In this document: positions 1 to 12,400 of the stretch, in pieces | Position numbering within the stretch: the first letter of the stretch is position 1 | Layout: the number at the start of each line of letters is the position of its first letter | The notes under the pieces: generated by a model | Seen by the model: the letters and a program-made list of their open reading frames with translations, nothing else | What the model was told of the DNA's origin: nothing | Databases searched by the model: none | Translations under genes and position numbers: made by a program | Assembly: GCF_051401765.1 (NCBI RefSeq) | Contig: NC_135071.1 | Span: 21,407,961-21,471,960 of the forward strand | Source: Calliopsis andreniformis | Taxonomy: Eukaryota > Arthropoda > Insecta > Hymenoptera > Andrenidae | DNA: 64,000 bases | Reading direction: 5' to 3'

Positions 1-688
1 AATTACTTATTGTTAGTTATATATAAATTCCTTATATTGATTTGTCACGTGCAGGGCTAAGCTTCAAATTTATTATGTCAAGCGCATGTTTCTTGTGCTT
101 TTTGTCTACAAGCTGCATATCAAAAGAAAAACAAGTTTGTACACTTAAGGGGGCGCTTAAGTTGCAATGTTGCATCATAATTGTGTATTAAATACGACAA
201 TTATCGTATTATATCTTAAGATTTGAAAAACTTAATCCAAAAACTATAAAGCTGTTTCTAAGGACCAAATACAAAAATAATGTCTGTAGTTTACACGCTT
301 TGTTGTTTTTTAATGTTTCTTTAGTCTGATAATTAAGTATTCAATAAAATCTGTTCGCATAAGTATTCCTTAATATATTCTTCTTGATGTGCATAGTGCA
401 CAAGGCATGGGATTAATATTTTTTTTTCTAATTAAAGAAGTAAAATACAGAAAAAATTTAGTTTCGGTTATTGCTTAAATAAATTAACCACATATATATA
501 ATGATAGATTAATTTTATTATTATTATTATTAATCTAAGAATGAAATGTATTACTATTGATTTTCAATAGCGTCAACACATATTATTCATATCTTTTCAA
601 CATATTTCACTTTTTGTTATAATTGCATAGGTAAGTTTTTAAGAGTACAAAAAAGTGATTACAATATTAAGAAATCATAACTTTTCAG

Positions 689-815
689 GGCACCTGTTCG
701 CGAAATGAGATCAGCAGCGACGAATATCGAGGTTCCTTCATCGAGTATGCAAGCCACACTCGTTGAAAATGCTCAACCAATGGGTTTTTCCAGTAGACCA
801 GATAGCAATGTTTGA
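689..815 (+). CDS. Terminal coding exon of an unidentified plus-strand gene (partial)
   Basis: A strong acceptor (pyrimidine stretch then CTTTTCAG at 681-688) opens an exon entered in phase 2. It runs 41 codons to a TGA at 813-815. The encoded tail begins APVREMRSAATNIEV and ends SSRPDSNV. It is rich in Ser, Asn and Pro, with no membrane segment or recognisable domain, so it looks like a disordered C-terminal tail. The last three residues, Ser-Asn-Val, fit the class I PDZ-ligand pattern (S/T-x-hydrophobic). The rest of the gene lies to the left of the window. The base composition of the exon (GC-rich relative to its AT-rich flanks) supports coding. I do not recognise the gene. A chance open frame behind a good acceptor is the alternative. 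Confidence 0.5.
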
Positions 816-1170
816 CTCTGAAGGATTAACAGTGACAAATTCATTGTTTCGTGATGAATGTGATGAATATTAACATGGTCAAATAATCAGTAGTCAAAAG
901 CCCGTGAACATTCATTATCGTTACAATCATTATCGTATGCCTAGGATCAATATATAAATTTTATTACATTTCATTAGTAATTGTGATTTATTGTATAAAT
1001 TTTTTGCGTTACTTGCAATTGAAGTTAGGTAAAGTATTAGTTAAAGTTATACAATGTCACTAGCTACGTAATGTATCATACATAATTCCTAATTTAGTTC
1101 CAATTATAAACTTTGGCGTTAATAGCAGTTAATACTAGTAGTAAATATAAATGTGTGGCTGTGTGTGTGG

Positions 1171-1397
<227 letters not shown>

Positions 1398-3321
1398 AAA
1401 TATTGTTGATTAAAACCTTGCACGCGTTCAAAAGTCGCAATAATTGATAAAAGAAAGAAAAACTTGAATATCTTGTTTGAAATAATGCCAAAGTTAAAGA
1501 CTGTTATAAAAATCGTGTTCTGAAGTCACAGTCGTGGGTTTGGTTTCTCCATGTAGTCCTTTGTTTGACGTGTGTCATGGTGAATGTTCTAACAATGAAA
1601 TTCCGGATGAAAAACATGAGCGTGTTATGTATGTTACTTGATTTTGGATGTTGTTATGTATATCCCTAAAATTTTCAGTTTCGAAATCTACGAGTTAGAA
1701 CATTTGAACACGAAATAACACTTCCAGAATCAAAATATTCCAAAACTTTTGAGTGAGACCGACCATGGATCGTAAGAGCGGACGAGTCATAATAACTTGT
1801 TAGTTTTCACTCATTTTCTTTTAGTACATTCGCGCATATCCTCCTTCTCTTTGCCAAGTTAATTGTATATACCTGCATAGATATGTGTATCGAAATTTTT
1901 CTCTACATACATTTATATTATGTGTTCTCTTTTATATGCGTAATATGAATTATTCTTTTAAGGAACTTAAATGTACCTAATGTATGGTACATTTGTGAGT
2001 ATGGTAGATATATCTAATATAATGTTTCTTATAGCTTCAATTCCACATCTGTGGCCAAATATACTTTTTAAAAATTGATCATAACGAATAATTATTGTTG
2101 TATATTATACGACAGAGAGAAGGAATGATTAACTATGTTAATACATTCTTTTTGTTGTACAGTCTAGTTTCCATTAGACAGAGCGAATACACAATGATTA
2201 GATTATTTTAATATTTATATCCGTTTATCATTTATACAAATTGCTTTTATTCATTTTCATTGTAATTTTTAATTTCTCTTTTCGTCATGAGTTTTTATAC
2301 GTATGTCATGTATCCTTAAATAAGCATTTATTTCTTATTTATTATTTTATTCTATCATTTGCCCCCACATTCCTAGTACATAATAACTAAGTTATTTATT
2401 AAGAACGTAAGACTATGGAAGGTGTTCTTCCAATGGTGAACGAACTTTACAATCTCATTACAATTGATTTTTCTATGTTTGCCAAATGAATTTAATTTAA
2501 ATATTTAGATAAAATTATATTATTAAATTAACATTTATTGTGATTTATATTATTGTACGTATATTTTATTGTAATTATTTATAATTAAGTGGACAGCATT
2601 TTATGTTTGTACTTGTATAATGAATAACATACGTATGTACTTGTATTTCGTATACATAGATGGAACATCAAAGTTAAGTAGAAATGGATAGAAAGGAGGG
2701 AACCTTGATTATACATCCCGTATATAATTCGGATACAGACACATACCGAATATTTCTAACTTCCACATCTTATTTTTCATTTTCTCAAAATTTCTAAAAT
2801 TTGTTTGAAAGATTACTATACGTATTTTTGGGTGAACGTGAAAGAGCTATCATAGTATTTGTCTGATATTAATGCTGTAATAATCGTCATTCATATTCGT
2901 ACACATACATTTATAATGTTTCATATGTAACATTGCGCATGAAATATCAGGTTCGCACTTGTTTCGATTCATATGTAGTACAATGTGAAAAAATGACAAA
3001 ATGATATTTGTGTAAATGAGTGAGAAAATGAGATCGAAGGAATTTTGGGAATGATTTCCGCAAGAATACAATGTATAAAATATAACATCAATATATACAT
3101 ACATATTGGTGGCATGGTATATATGTACGGCATTTGACGGCGTGACGGATAGAAATGATATAAAAGGAACACGATACATAGTTATACGTACACATATTTC
3201 CTATTAGAATGTGTTCAAAGTTCTACCGATTTGTAGCTTCACCACATGTGCAACGTTACTAAAATCGGTAAAGTTAAAGTGGTAGACTTGTATATACTCG
3301 GCTTCCAATCAAGGAATGAAA

Positions 3322-3327
3322 AATAAA
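3322..3327 (+). promoter_or_regulatory. Candidate AATAAA poly(A) signal
   Basis: Canonical hexamer on the plus strand downstream of the terminal exon at 689-815. Assignment to that gene is by position only. Confidence 0.3.
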
Positions 3328-3377
3328 ACTATTGCACATTTATTAACGTCTATAAAAAATTACAAAATTGTACTTAC

Positions 3378-3421
3378 CTGACATCCCTCTGAGTCCCATA
3401 TCCCATCCACTTTGAGAATTA
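3378..3421 (-). other. Orphan 44-nt candidate exon on the minus strand
   Basis: On the minus strand, CTTTCAG precedes position 3421 and a consensus donor GTAAGT follows position 3378, bracketing 44 nt. Two of three frames are open; one reads NSQSGWDMGLRGMS, the other ILKVDGIWDSEGCQ. About 1 kb upstream on the same strand, AG|GTAAGAG at 4455/4454 is a good donor in a CpG-rich, promoter-like stretch. A minus-strand gene with a non-coding first exon ending at 4455 and its second exon here is therefore possible. I found no following exon inside the window and do not recognise either peptide. It could equally be a 3' UTR exon of the gene at 6465-15880, or chance. Confidence 0.3.
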
Positions 3422-4904
3422 CTGAAAGTTAAATAATTAAATGAAGAAATATTGTACGAAAAATGTTTGGAATATCGTTCCTAAGCGCAGTTACTAAATA
3501 AGACTAAATCCAACAAAATTGTTTCATTTCACCTTCAGAAATATTACGGTATTAAACAATAATCACGGCGAGTTGGCTCGACATATTTGTTCCATAATTA
3601 GGTATCGATTGCATTACAATTTTTTGCGATGCGATTAATTATTATGTATCAGATACATACTATGAATTGTTCAGGTCTCGCTACGGGGAGGTTGCTGCGA
3701 ATGGATACTCAAACCTATCGCATCCCATCTACTCTCTCTTTTTGTTTTAACATTCTCCTGATACTGTTCGTCAAAGTCAAACAATTAGAAATTTAACTTT
3801 TATCAGTTCTCCGTGAAAATATGTTTGAGTTTGAATCGATCGTTAATTGTTATGGCGTCGGTTTCCTTTTAGCGCTACTTCCTGTCGTTTCGCTCATTCG
3901 AATCAGAGTCAGGTAGGACCTATCTATGTCCATAACAGAAAAGAAAGATGAATTTGAATCAAATATATATTAACAGAAATACAAGTAGATTGTGATTGAG
4001 CAACAAATAGATTCAGAATATATCGCAGAAAATGATATAATCTGATGTGGAAGCTACGAAATAAAACGAAATAGACAATAGAGACCGTAATGTATGCACC
4101 TTAATGTTCATGGAATTTGGAAAACGAATGCAAACGAGTTATGTCGAGCGACGTGTCGTGATCGTCGTTCTCTATGAAAGAAAGGAAAAAACGCTTTGCT
4201 CTGTTGCGTTTAAATTTTATTTTGTAATGTTATGCCGTATTTCGATTACATGATTTCAAATATTCGATATCACCTAATAACGATTGTATAAACGTACCCG
4301 TATCTAAGAACGCACTTGATACGTATACGCTTATACTCGTGTGCGCGTACTGGTGCGTGTTTCTTTAAGGTTACGATCCCATCTTATTATAGATATACAA
4401 ATAATGGAAGACATGGCAGCACTTGGGAGTGCTCTTCGAAAGATATTCTCTTACCTAAGACAAAGTTTCCGTTTCAGTTGCATCCGCGACGGCCGATCCC
4501 GAACGCGTGCACAGTTTTTCCAATTAGAGTAGTCGATTTTGATCGTAGACTTTGTTTATCGTTTAAATAGATGTACTGTAAAGTGTATTGTAGTAAACCG
4601 TTGTAACGTAACTTGGAACGATTCGATTCGTTTCGTTTCGTTTCGTTTCTTGCGTTTCCTGCGATGCCGCGTCTGCTCTCGTGCTCTCGCATACGATTCC
4701 GCGAGCGAGACGCGTCTTTTTCTTCTCACCCTCGAATCTTACCGTGATTGTACGTTCTTTTGTTAGGAAAGTCTTGGATGATCGTACCAAATGGTAATAT
4801 CATGTTGCAATTTATGCGGATATATACGCAGGGTAAAACGATGCGCATCTGTTACGCCTCAGTTCTTCCTTCTTTTTTCTTTGTACAGTAAAGCAAAGCT
4901 GCTT

Positions 4905-5007
4905 ATGTTGTGTTGTATTATGTTGCATTGCGTTGCGTTGTGTTGCGTTGCGTTGTGTTGCGTTGTGTTGCGTTGTGTTGTGTTGTGTTGTGTTGTGTTG
5001 TGTTGTT
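4905..5007. repeat. TGTTG/CGTTG pentanucleotide repeat
   Basis: Imperfect tandem pentamers alternate between TGTTG and CGTTG over about 100 bp and become pure TGTTG toward the right. The interspersed CpG-to-TpG differences look like deamination of an originally uniform array. Confidence 0.85.
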
Positions 5008-5469
5008 ATACATGTTTTGCCTTTTTTTCGATTCTAATCGAAAGAAACAGGTATTGCGTTACGATTCTTTACTCCTTTTCTATCCAGTATCTCCCTCAAT
5101 TCTGTCTACAAGTTTTTCCTTTTCTTTTCCTTTCGTTCTGCACTCTTCGTCTGCATTAACAACAGTAGTAGATTAACGTTGCATCCCGACGACGCTGATG
5201 TGCACGCACTTTGCGAAGACGCATGATTTCGAGAAAAGACGGAATTCATTCGTTTTACTTACAGCGAGCTTTGACTAACGATTGGAAGCAAAATTTGAAA
5301 TTAGTTTTTCCATTTTTTCTTCTTTCTCGTATACGACGAGTGTGATATACTTAAGACTTGCTGCGACGGAGAGTACAAAATTCGACTGATGTAGAATGAA
5401 ACATTGATATGATTGTTGTTCAGAATGCGACCTTACTGTAAGTACATACGTGTATCGATGATGCACAAG

Positions 5470-5475
5470 TTTATT
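5470..5475 (-). promoter_or_regulatory. Candidate poly(A) signal for the alpha-2/delta gene
   Basis: AATAAA on the minus strand (TTTATT on plus), about 990 nt after the stop codon at 6465. Several AT-rich variants lie closer, so this is only the nearest canonical hexamer I noticed. Confidence 0.3.
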
Positions 5476-6069
5476 CCTTTTTGTACGTGACGAATGAGTA
5501 TTGTAAGAATACGATAAGAGCGAGAATCGTTTGAACGAAATTCTGTATCGTTTATCGACAGCCGAGTTTCGTGATACGCGTTTAGATTGTATAATGATGT
5601 TGCGTGTGTATTTTTCATACGTATACGCACACAAAGTAGCTTCTTCTCACTCTTTTCGAACTTGTATCGCTTTTGCTGCAGCTGTTGCTGCTGATGACGA
5701 TGGCAATGATAACAGTGACAATGATGCTGGTACATGCATACGACACTTTGATTCTCCTTTTTCTGGAGATAGGAATCAAATTCCACGTATTATACGGCTA
5801 GGAAATACTTGCAACTTTCTTGCAACAAAATTTATAATGAGATATGTAACCATAGATCAACGTTAATATTATGTATCTGTATATGTACATGTGTATGTGC
5901 ATGCGCGTACGGATATGAGCTTATGCGTGCGTACATGTTTACGCAACGTGTAAAAAGCACGCGTCTATACGAGAAAAGGCGAAATAGTCGCGGCGGTGGC
6001 ATACGTATGCGCAAATACTTATGTTCAAGTATTGTTATTGCATTGTATGATCATGTCTGATATATACGC

Positions 6070-6230
<161 letters not shown>

Positions 6231-6464
6231 ATACGCTTGTGGTGTTTGCCCTTTTGTTTTTCCACTCACGCTCTCTTTTTCCTTTCGCGCCCCCTCGTGT
6301 ACTCGCAATGCTTGCCGAGAATATAGGCATTAAACCGATCATCGTCGTCAACTAGTATACCATTTTCTTTTCTTTATAACTGTTTCATAGAAACGACAAC
6401 GCTAAATTCATTTCAAAAAGATAATTTGCAAATGTGTGTACACGGTTGGTCAATTGGAATAAAA

Positions 6465-9400
6465 TCACGCGAACCGTGTGACGAGAAGACTTGAAATAAT
6501 CGTGAGGAATGTCGTGAAGAAACTCCAAGGACGAGTCGCGGTACCGCACAATTTGATTTCCATTTCCTCCGGATGGTAATTGATGCATTTCGGAGGCCTT
6601 CGACGATACAGTCGTTCTCTTCTCGCAGTACATGCTCCGGGTTCAGTGAGAGCCTCTATAGGTTCGATGCTCAGTTGTTTGCTGCCGCATGGACATAACG
6701 TGTCCACTACCAGGAAGATTAAATTTGTGTGTCGAATTTTCTGCACACTGAATGGCCTGCGGAGGCGATTTCGTTTTTGTTAAAAACGAAATAGCGAAAT
6801 ATTCAAGAAGAGAAGAAAAAATAATATTATTAATATAATTATACGCACCTTTCGCAACCGGTTACGTGGCAATTGGTTAATTTTCCCTTTAACGGATTAC
6901 TTTGACCGCTAGTGTTGAGTCTTTCTGGCTGCAAGATGTACAGATCGGTTTTCTTTTCGCATGTCCTTAATAACTTTCTCTGCAATGGGTAATAAGTAGA
7001 TGTGGGTCGTGTTGTTCCAGGCGAAATCGGAGTTGCGATGGCGATCGGTGGAATTTTTGGAAATGCGTCGTCATTTTCCTTTGATATCGAAGAAGGTAAG
7101 TCCGTAGAATCCGCGTCTATCCCTGACTCATATTCATGATGATCTTCCCCTCTCCCGATTGCATCGCTGAAGATTAAACGATCTGAAACCACATCGCGAT
7201 ATCCCGTATTGTACACTTTTCTACGCTACTGATTACGAAATATGTACATAGTATTGCACTTGCAAACAGAATTTTCAGCGTTACTCCTTTCCATCTCATT
7301 ACTATTATTATTATGATTAGCTATCGAAAGAAGACGATGAGACGACAAGAAAAAGAAAGAAGAGAAGAACTTGCCATCCTGTGTTTGCGTAGATTCACCG
7401 GCAGAGACGAAAGCGAGTTGCCACAAATTTTGAAAGCTGTATTGAAACGCAACGTTCCAAAGAAAGTTTCCGAATATCGCGATTGTAGTCGCTATAGATT
7501 CGGAAAACGTCCTTGTCGCTGCTGATTGATGAGATTCTTGTGGACTGCAAGTTCCCTGATAATCGGTCACTGTTACCTTCCTGAAAAAAGCATTACAATT
7601 CTTCCGCTCAAAAGATTTCGCTAGTATTCGAATATTCTATTCCGTTCTATTGACGCACATATGTATACGTATAAGTATGTAGTATTCCTAAATTTTTGCA
7701 TTTATGTATTTTTACCTGTAAATCCTATCTTGAACCAAAGAATCCATTATAGTACCATCAATTTCCCCAAAAAATTTTCCGGTATGTTCGTGACGCTCAC
7801 TGATAATGATGAACCCATTGTTGTCTAAAATATAACAGTCTAATTCTTCAGAGGCACAGTTTTTCTTACAACTCGTGCCGCTACACTGGAAAACGAAGGA
7901 AAAAACGATGAAACGTTACGATTTTGACGAAGCCGATAATGAGATGATGGAAATAGGAACGAGATAGGGCAAGAAAATACAAGTAGACGTATTCTTTTTC
8001 ATTGGAAGGAAGGAGGAAAAATAATGATACGCTACCGTAGATGTGATATTGACAAAATGGGAAGCTAACGAAGAATGTTGAAACTGAAGTCCCACGACGG
8101 CGGCCGGTGCTTTGTGTCCTTTGCCGACAAAAATTGCATGCGTGGCAGTCACCAAAGGATTCGGGCTATCGGCTGATAACGATATAACAGAGAGTCATAC
8201 CGATTAGAAAATGAAGATAGGTAAATAGGCGGAACAAGTACGAGTTGGCGTTTAACGTATTTATCGCAATTTTTCGTAAGTGTTAATTTCTTTGGCTAAC
8301 CGCTTACCTGCGTCGAATGGCACGCTAAAGACGAAACTCTCCGCTTCTATCGAGTGCTGATCCACAGCGCGTTTGTACCAAGACGAGTCCATGGCCCTCG
8401 CATACTTCTCTGCGAATGGTCTGAACAACAAACGAACCAACGACTTTTCGTTATGTAATAGTATCATAATATGTCTCTTCGCTCGACGAGATTCGAAACT
8501 TTTCTTTATTTTGCACGAATACTATTTGCGTGAAAATAGAGAACATACATGTATGTGCATACGGTATGCACTTTCATCTAAGTATCGTCGAATACGTATT
8601 TTCTTTTCTACTAATTGAATTACGAATATTTGACATTTACGGTTCGTCAATGATTTCTTCGTTTTTTTGTTGATGTTCGTGCCATCGGAAGAGACCGCTT
8701 CTGGTTGCGATGAAGCTCCGTGTAACGCCGAATCTGCCTTTTCCTTGACTGTAAATGTAACATCGATTACGAACGAAGCAATATTGTGCTGCGATCAAAA
8801 ACATAAAAATCATGACGAAAGTGTATACAAATGAACGCGAACAATTTATTCTTGAACGTTCAGCGATAGCGATTCTATACAAAGTGTTGCTGGATAACAA
8901 CAGGTGAGAAAAAATTGAAGGAGCGATTTCTATTAAGACGAACAAGTAGCTATTCGCAAGCTTATGTAATATAAATCAACATTAACGCAATCGCGTGGTT
9001 GCAGTTTCGCTTTCGTTCTTGACTTTTGCTTCGTTTCGTCAAGCAGAGATATTCCTTAAATTTTCTCGCATCTGTCGCCGGACACACTCTGTATACATAC
9101 CCGCTTCGGATTAATCCGTTCGAGTTTCTTCTTTCTCCTAACTCGCGAATCGCGGTACGATTACGCGTTCTGCTGTTTCGTATAGGACGTATGTACGTGT
9201 ATGTGCACGAACAAATTCGAGGTGTAGTTATGTGCGCTCACGCGTTGCCGTTGCGTTCTTTCGTTGTCACTATCGTCAGTTTCTATCCTGTCGCCGTCGC
9301 CGTTACCATGCCATTGTCGTTCGTCGTTGGACGCGGGTGGTCTTCCTCAACAGTCCTTATCGGTTAGGATTTTTCACTATCCTTACGTACGCGTGTCTTA

Positions 9401-12400
9401 TAAGTATAACGTCATAATGCGTGGAGTAATGTGTATCATCTAGGTATGTATCGCGAATTTTGAGTTTGATCGTGTACGATGAACGTTAGTCGTTAACCAA
9501 GAAAAGCGCGTAAATTGTATGTACAGATACAAAATGCTGTCAGAGTGCGTAGTAGCTTCTTTTCGGGTTTGAAGAAACGAAAAGTTCAAGCAACAGTTTG
9601 CGAAAGATCACCGTGCAATATCGACGAGTGCGCTTATACGAATAATTGTGCATAATGGATTACCTGTGCAGTAGAGCCATCAGTATGGCAATAGGGCTAG
9701 CGGTGGAGACACACAATATACAATGTAATAAAAATATGCGATAAAAGATATAATTGTAAATGAAAGACAGATTGGCCGTTGCGCATAGTGCGTGTCGCGC
9801 TCGAATGAACAACACTACAGCGTGCGAACATGTATGCTAACGCGTAGGTCGAGTTTCTTCTGTCGTTGCTTGCTTTCATCGTCACACCGTTAATTCACTA
9901 TCATTTTATACTCGTATTTTTTACCCTTACGAATGTTCATGAACGTCAAACAAGTTACGAACCATGACGCTTTCTTTTTTTCAGAACTTGCAAATTCAAG
10001 CAGTTCCCCTTTTCTGCTTTCTGCTTTCTCCCTTTCCTTCTTCTTCTCGTCCTCTTTCTTTCTCAAATTCCATGACGCTTTTCCTGGTTTTTCGTGCGTA
10101 TTTGTCGGTAATAGTGTACCTTGCGTGACACGACGTTATTTCTTTCGTTTCTTCTTCCTCCTTCAGTTTCTTCACTTTTCAGTATTGCACAGACATCCTC
10201 TTCGCTACATGCTTCGTTCCGTTCCCCACTTCGTGACAGCGGAAGCTGATTCTCGATCGTTTCGCTCGCGACACGACTATGCGAGACAACGGCGAGGAGA
10301 AATGAAAGGTAACGGTTTTACGATATCGTCGGATAAAATATAATGTTATTATAATCCGTGCGTGCTTGTGCATTACACAGTGCGGTTGTACGTTTATTTT
10401 CGCTACAAGTGTCGATCCGTGAAGGACACATGCATATCCGCGAAGTCCGCTTAGAAGCCGTCGTCGCGCCTCCACCCCCCGGCACCGCTTACCTTTGGTT
10501 TTCTTCTTTGTGCATCGCACCTCTTTTGTCGAAACCGTCGGTGACTAGTGCGTCCAATACGAGAGACTGGACTAATCTTTTGTCACCTGAAAACCAAAAT
10601 ATTTTCGTTCCAGAGTACTCTGAATGCTATATGTACATACCTAGTATATGTATTTAAATAGCGATTGTGGTAGTCTCCGCGTAAGTAATGTGCGTTTAGC
10701 GCGAGTTTCTCGTACTCACAGTAATAAGCGTCTTTGTCTGGTTTGCTCGCTTGTTTATGATGCGAGCTTGGACTCCTTGGTCTCAAGGACATCCATTTCC
10801 ACCCCGGCCTTCGCGTACGCGCCAAAAAATGCAAAACGCGTTCTTCCGGGGAGGAAAACCATCTTTCGGAAGCCGAATTGTATTCGCAGTACACCCAATC
10901 GGGATGTACTTTCCAATTATTTCCTTTAAAGTATTCTGTCACTGTGGGACAGAAACACGCAAAACGTTATTTCTTTTTTTCTTTCTACACATTTGGCATG
11001 TTGGTCAGAAAAATAGACTGATAGAAAAATTGAGAATCGTATAGAGATGAAGATTAAGCTCTACTTACCGTTTATAATAGCGTGCTTGATTTCTTGTTCG
11101 GCTTGCAGTTCGACCATTCCGTAACCTTCAGGCAATGCCAAACCCAACGAGAACGGTGTTCCTTCGATGGGTTTATGAAAATAATTGTGTCGTCTAATGG
11201 TGACCCTTCTCTGCGTATGTATACGCGCGTGTACGCAACGGGAAAAATGGAAGCGTTTACGTTAAACGATGAGAGTCGAGAAAAATGTGTTGGACTGTGA
11301 GAAAACACAGGTTCGAGAAACGAACGCGATTGTCATTTTCTAATGGTACTGTCAATTCGTGTACAGATACGTACGTATGTATGTTATGTATGTACGTACG
11401 ACGTATGCTATGTTTGGAAAATAAAAATGTACGAGAGCATGCTATCTCTTTTCTCCTTTGCTTGGATTCACGTCAAATAGGTAAATGCGTTCAGAAAAAA
11501 AGTTGCGTGAAAAAAACGTTCTGTGAACGCGCACTTGTAAAACTCACCGTGTCATCGTAATGAATTTTGATCGCGAAATCAGTTTCGCCTTCTTTCTGGT
11601 CGATCATATCGCGCCGTAACTGAAACAACGAAACAAACAGAAAGCATAAAAATCAACTAATTTTATGTCACCGCGAAGGTGTACCGAGCCCATTCAAAAT
11701 ACTCACATCCAAGAGAAGGGAATTGTTCGACAACGGACCATCGTATTCGGCGAGTTCAACTTCCGACAAATCTACACTGACGTACATAGGTTTTAGCGTC
11801 TCTTCGTACTGTAAAGAAACCAATATGGGAATACGCCTTATAATTAATCAAACTTTCAGCCTGATATTATCTATTCTCTAGATAGACAAGGACTCGATCG
11901 TCTTTGCCAAGTATGTAGCTATTGTTTGCCACTTACTATCACTTACCTCTACGTTTCCTGGCTGCGGTACCGAACCAACCATGGAAATGAACGACAACCA
12001 TTAATAAACATTAACACAAAGAGCCCATTAACCCATTCAGCATTCACTATTTATTTTGTGCTTCGCGAGGACGAATTGCGACATTTAGCAGTTTAGCGAT
12101 ATGCTTACGAGCCAGACTTCTACATTAGACCGAATGGGTTGACGGCTATTGTTTGAAACTGAATTTCTTTTCGAAAACACGAGGCTGTTTAAAAATTGTA
12201 TTCGTTACTCACCAGTGGTCGTAAATCCGGATGATACAAAACACGACCGTTGTTGTCCACGATAAAGGAATACCCATTAACGCCTAACTGTGAATAGGCA
12301 AAATTGAGACCACGATGAGTACGGTGTTTCATTTTCTACTCGTTTTAACGAATCTAGGTACAGGATAATGCATTGCATTGCATTGATCCTCGATGTGTGA

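Noticed and set aside
56..150. Possible exon reading AKLQIYYVKRMFL after a TGCAG acceptor, with the same entry phase as the 689 exon
   Set aside because: Composition is AT-rich and low in coding character, there is no clear pyrimidine tract and no recognisable motif; it could be an alternative last exon but cannot be supported.
10521..10530. Donor GTGCGA for alpha-2/delta exon 16
   Set aside because: It breaks the frame into the conserved FGVTRSFIATRSGLFRW exon; the GTAAGC donor after 10493 keeps it.
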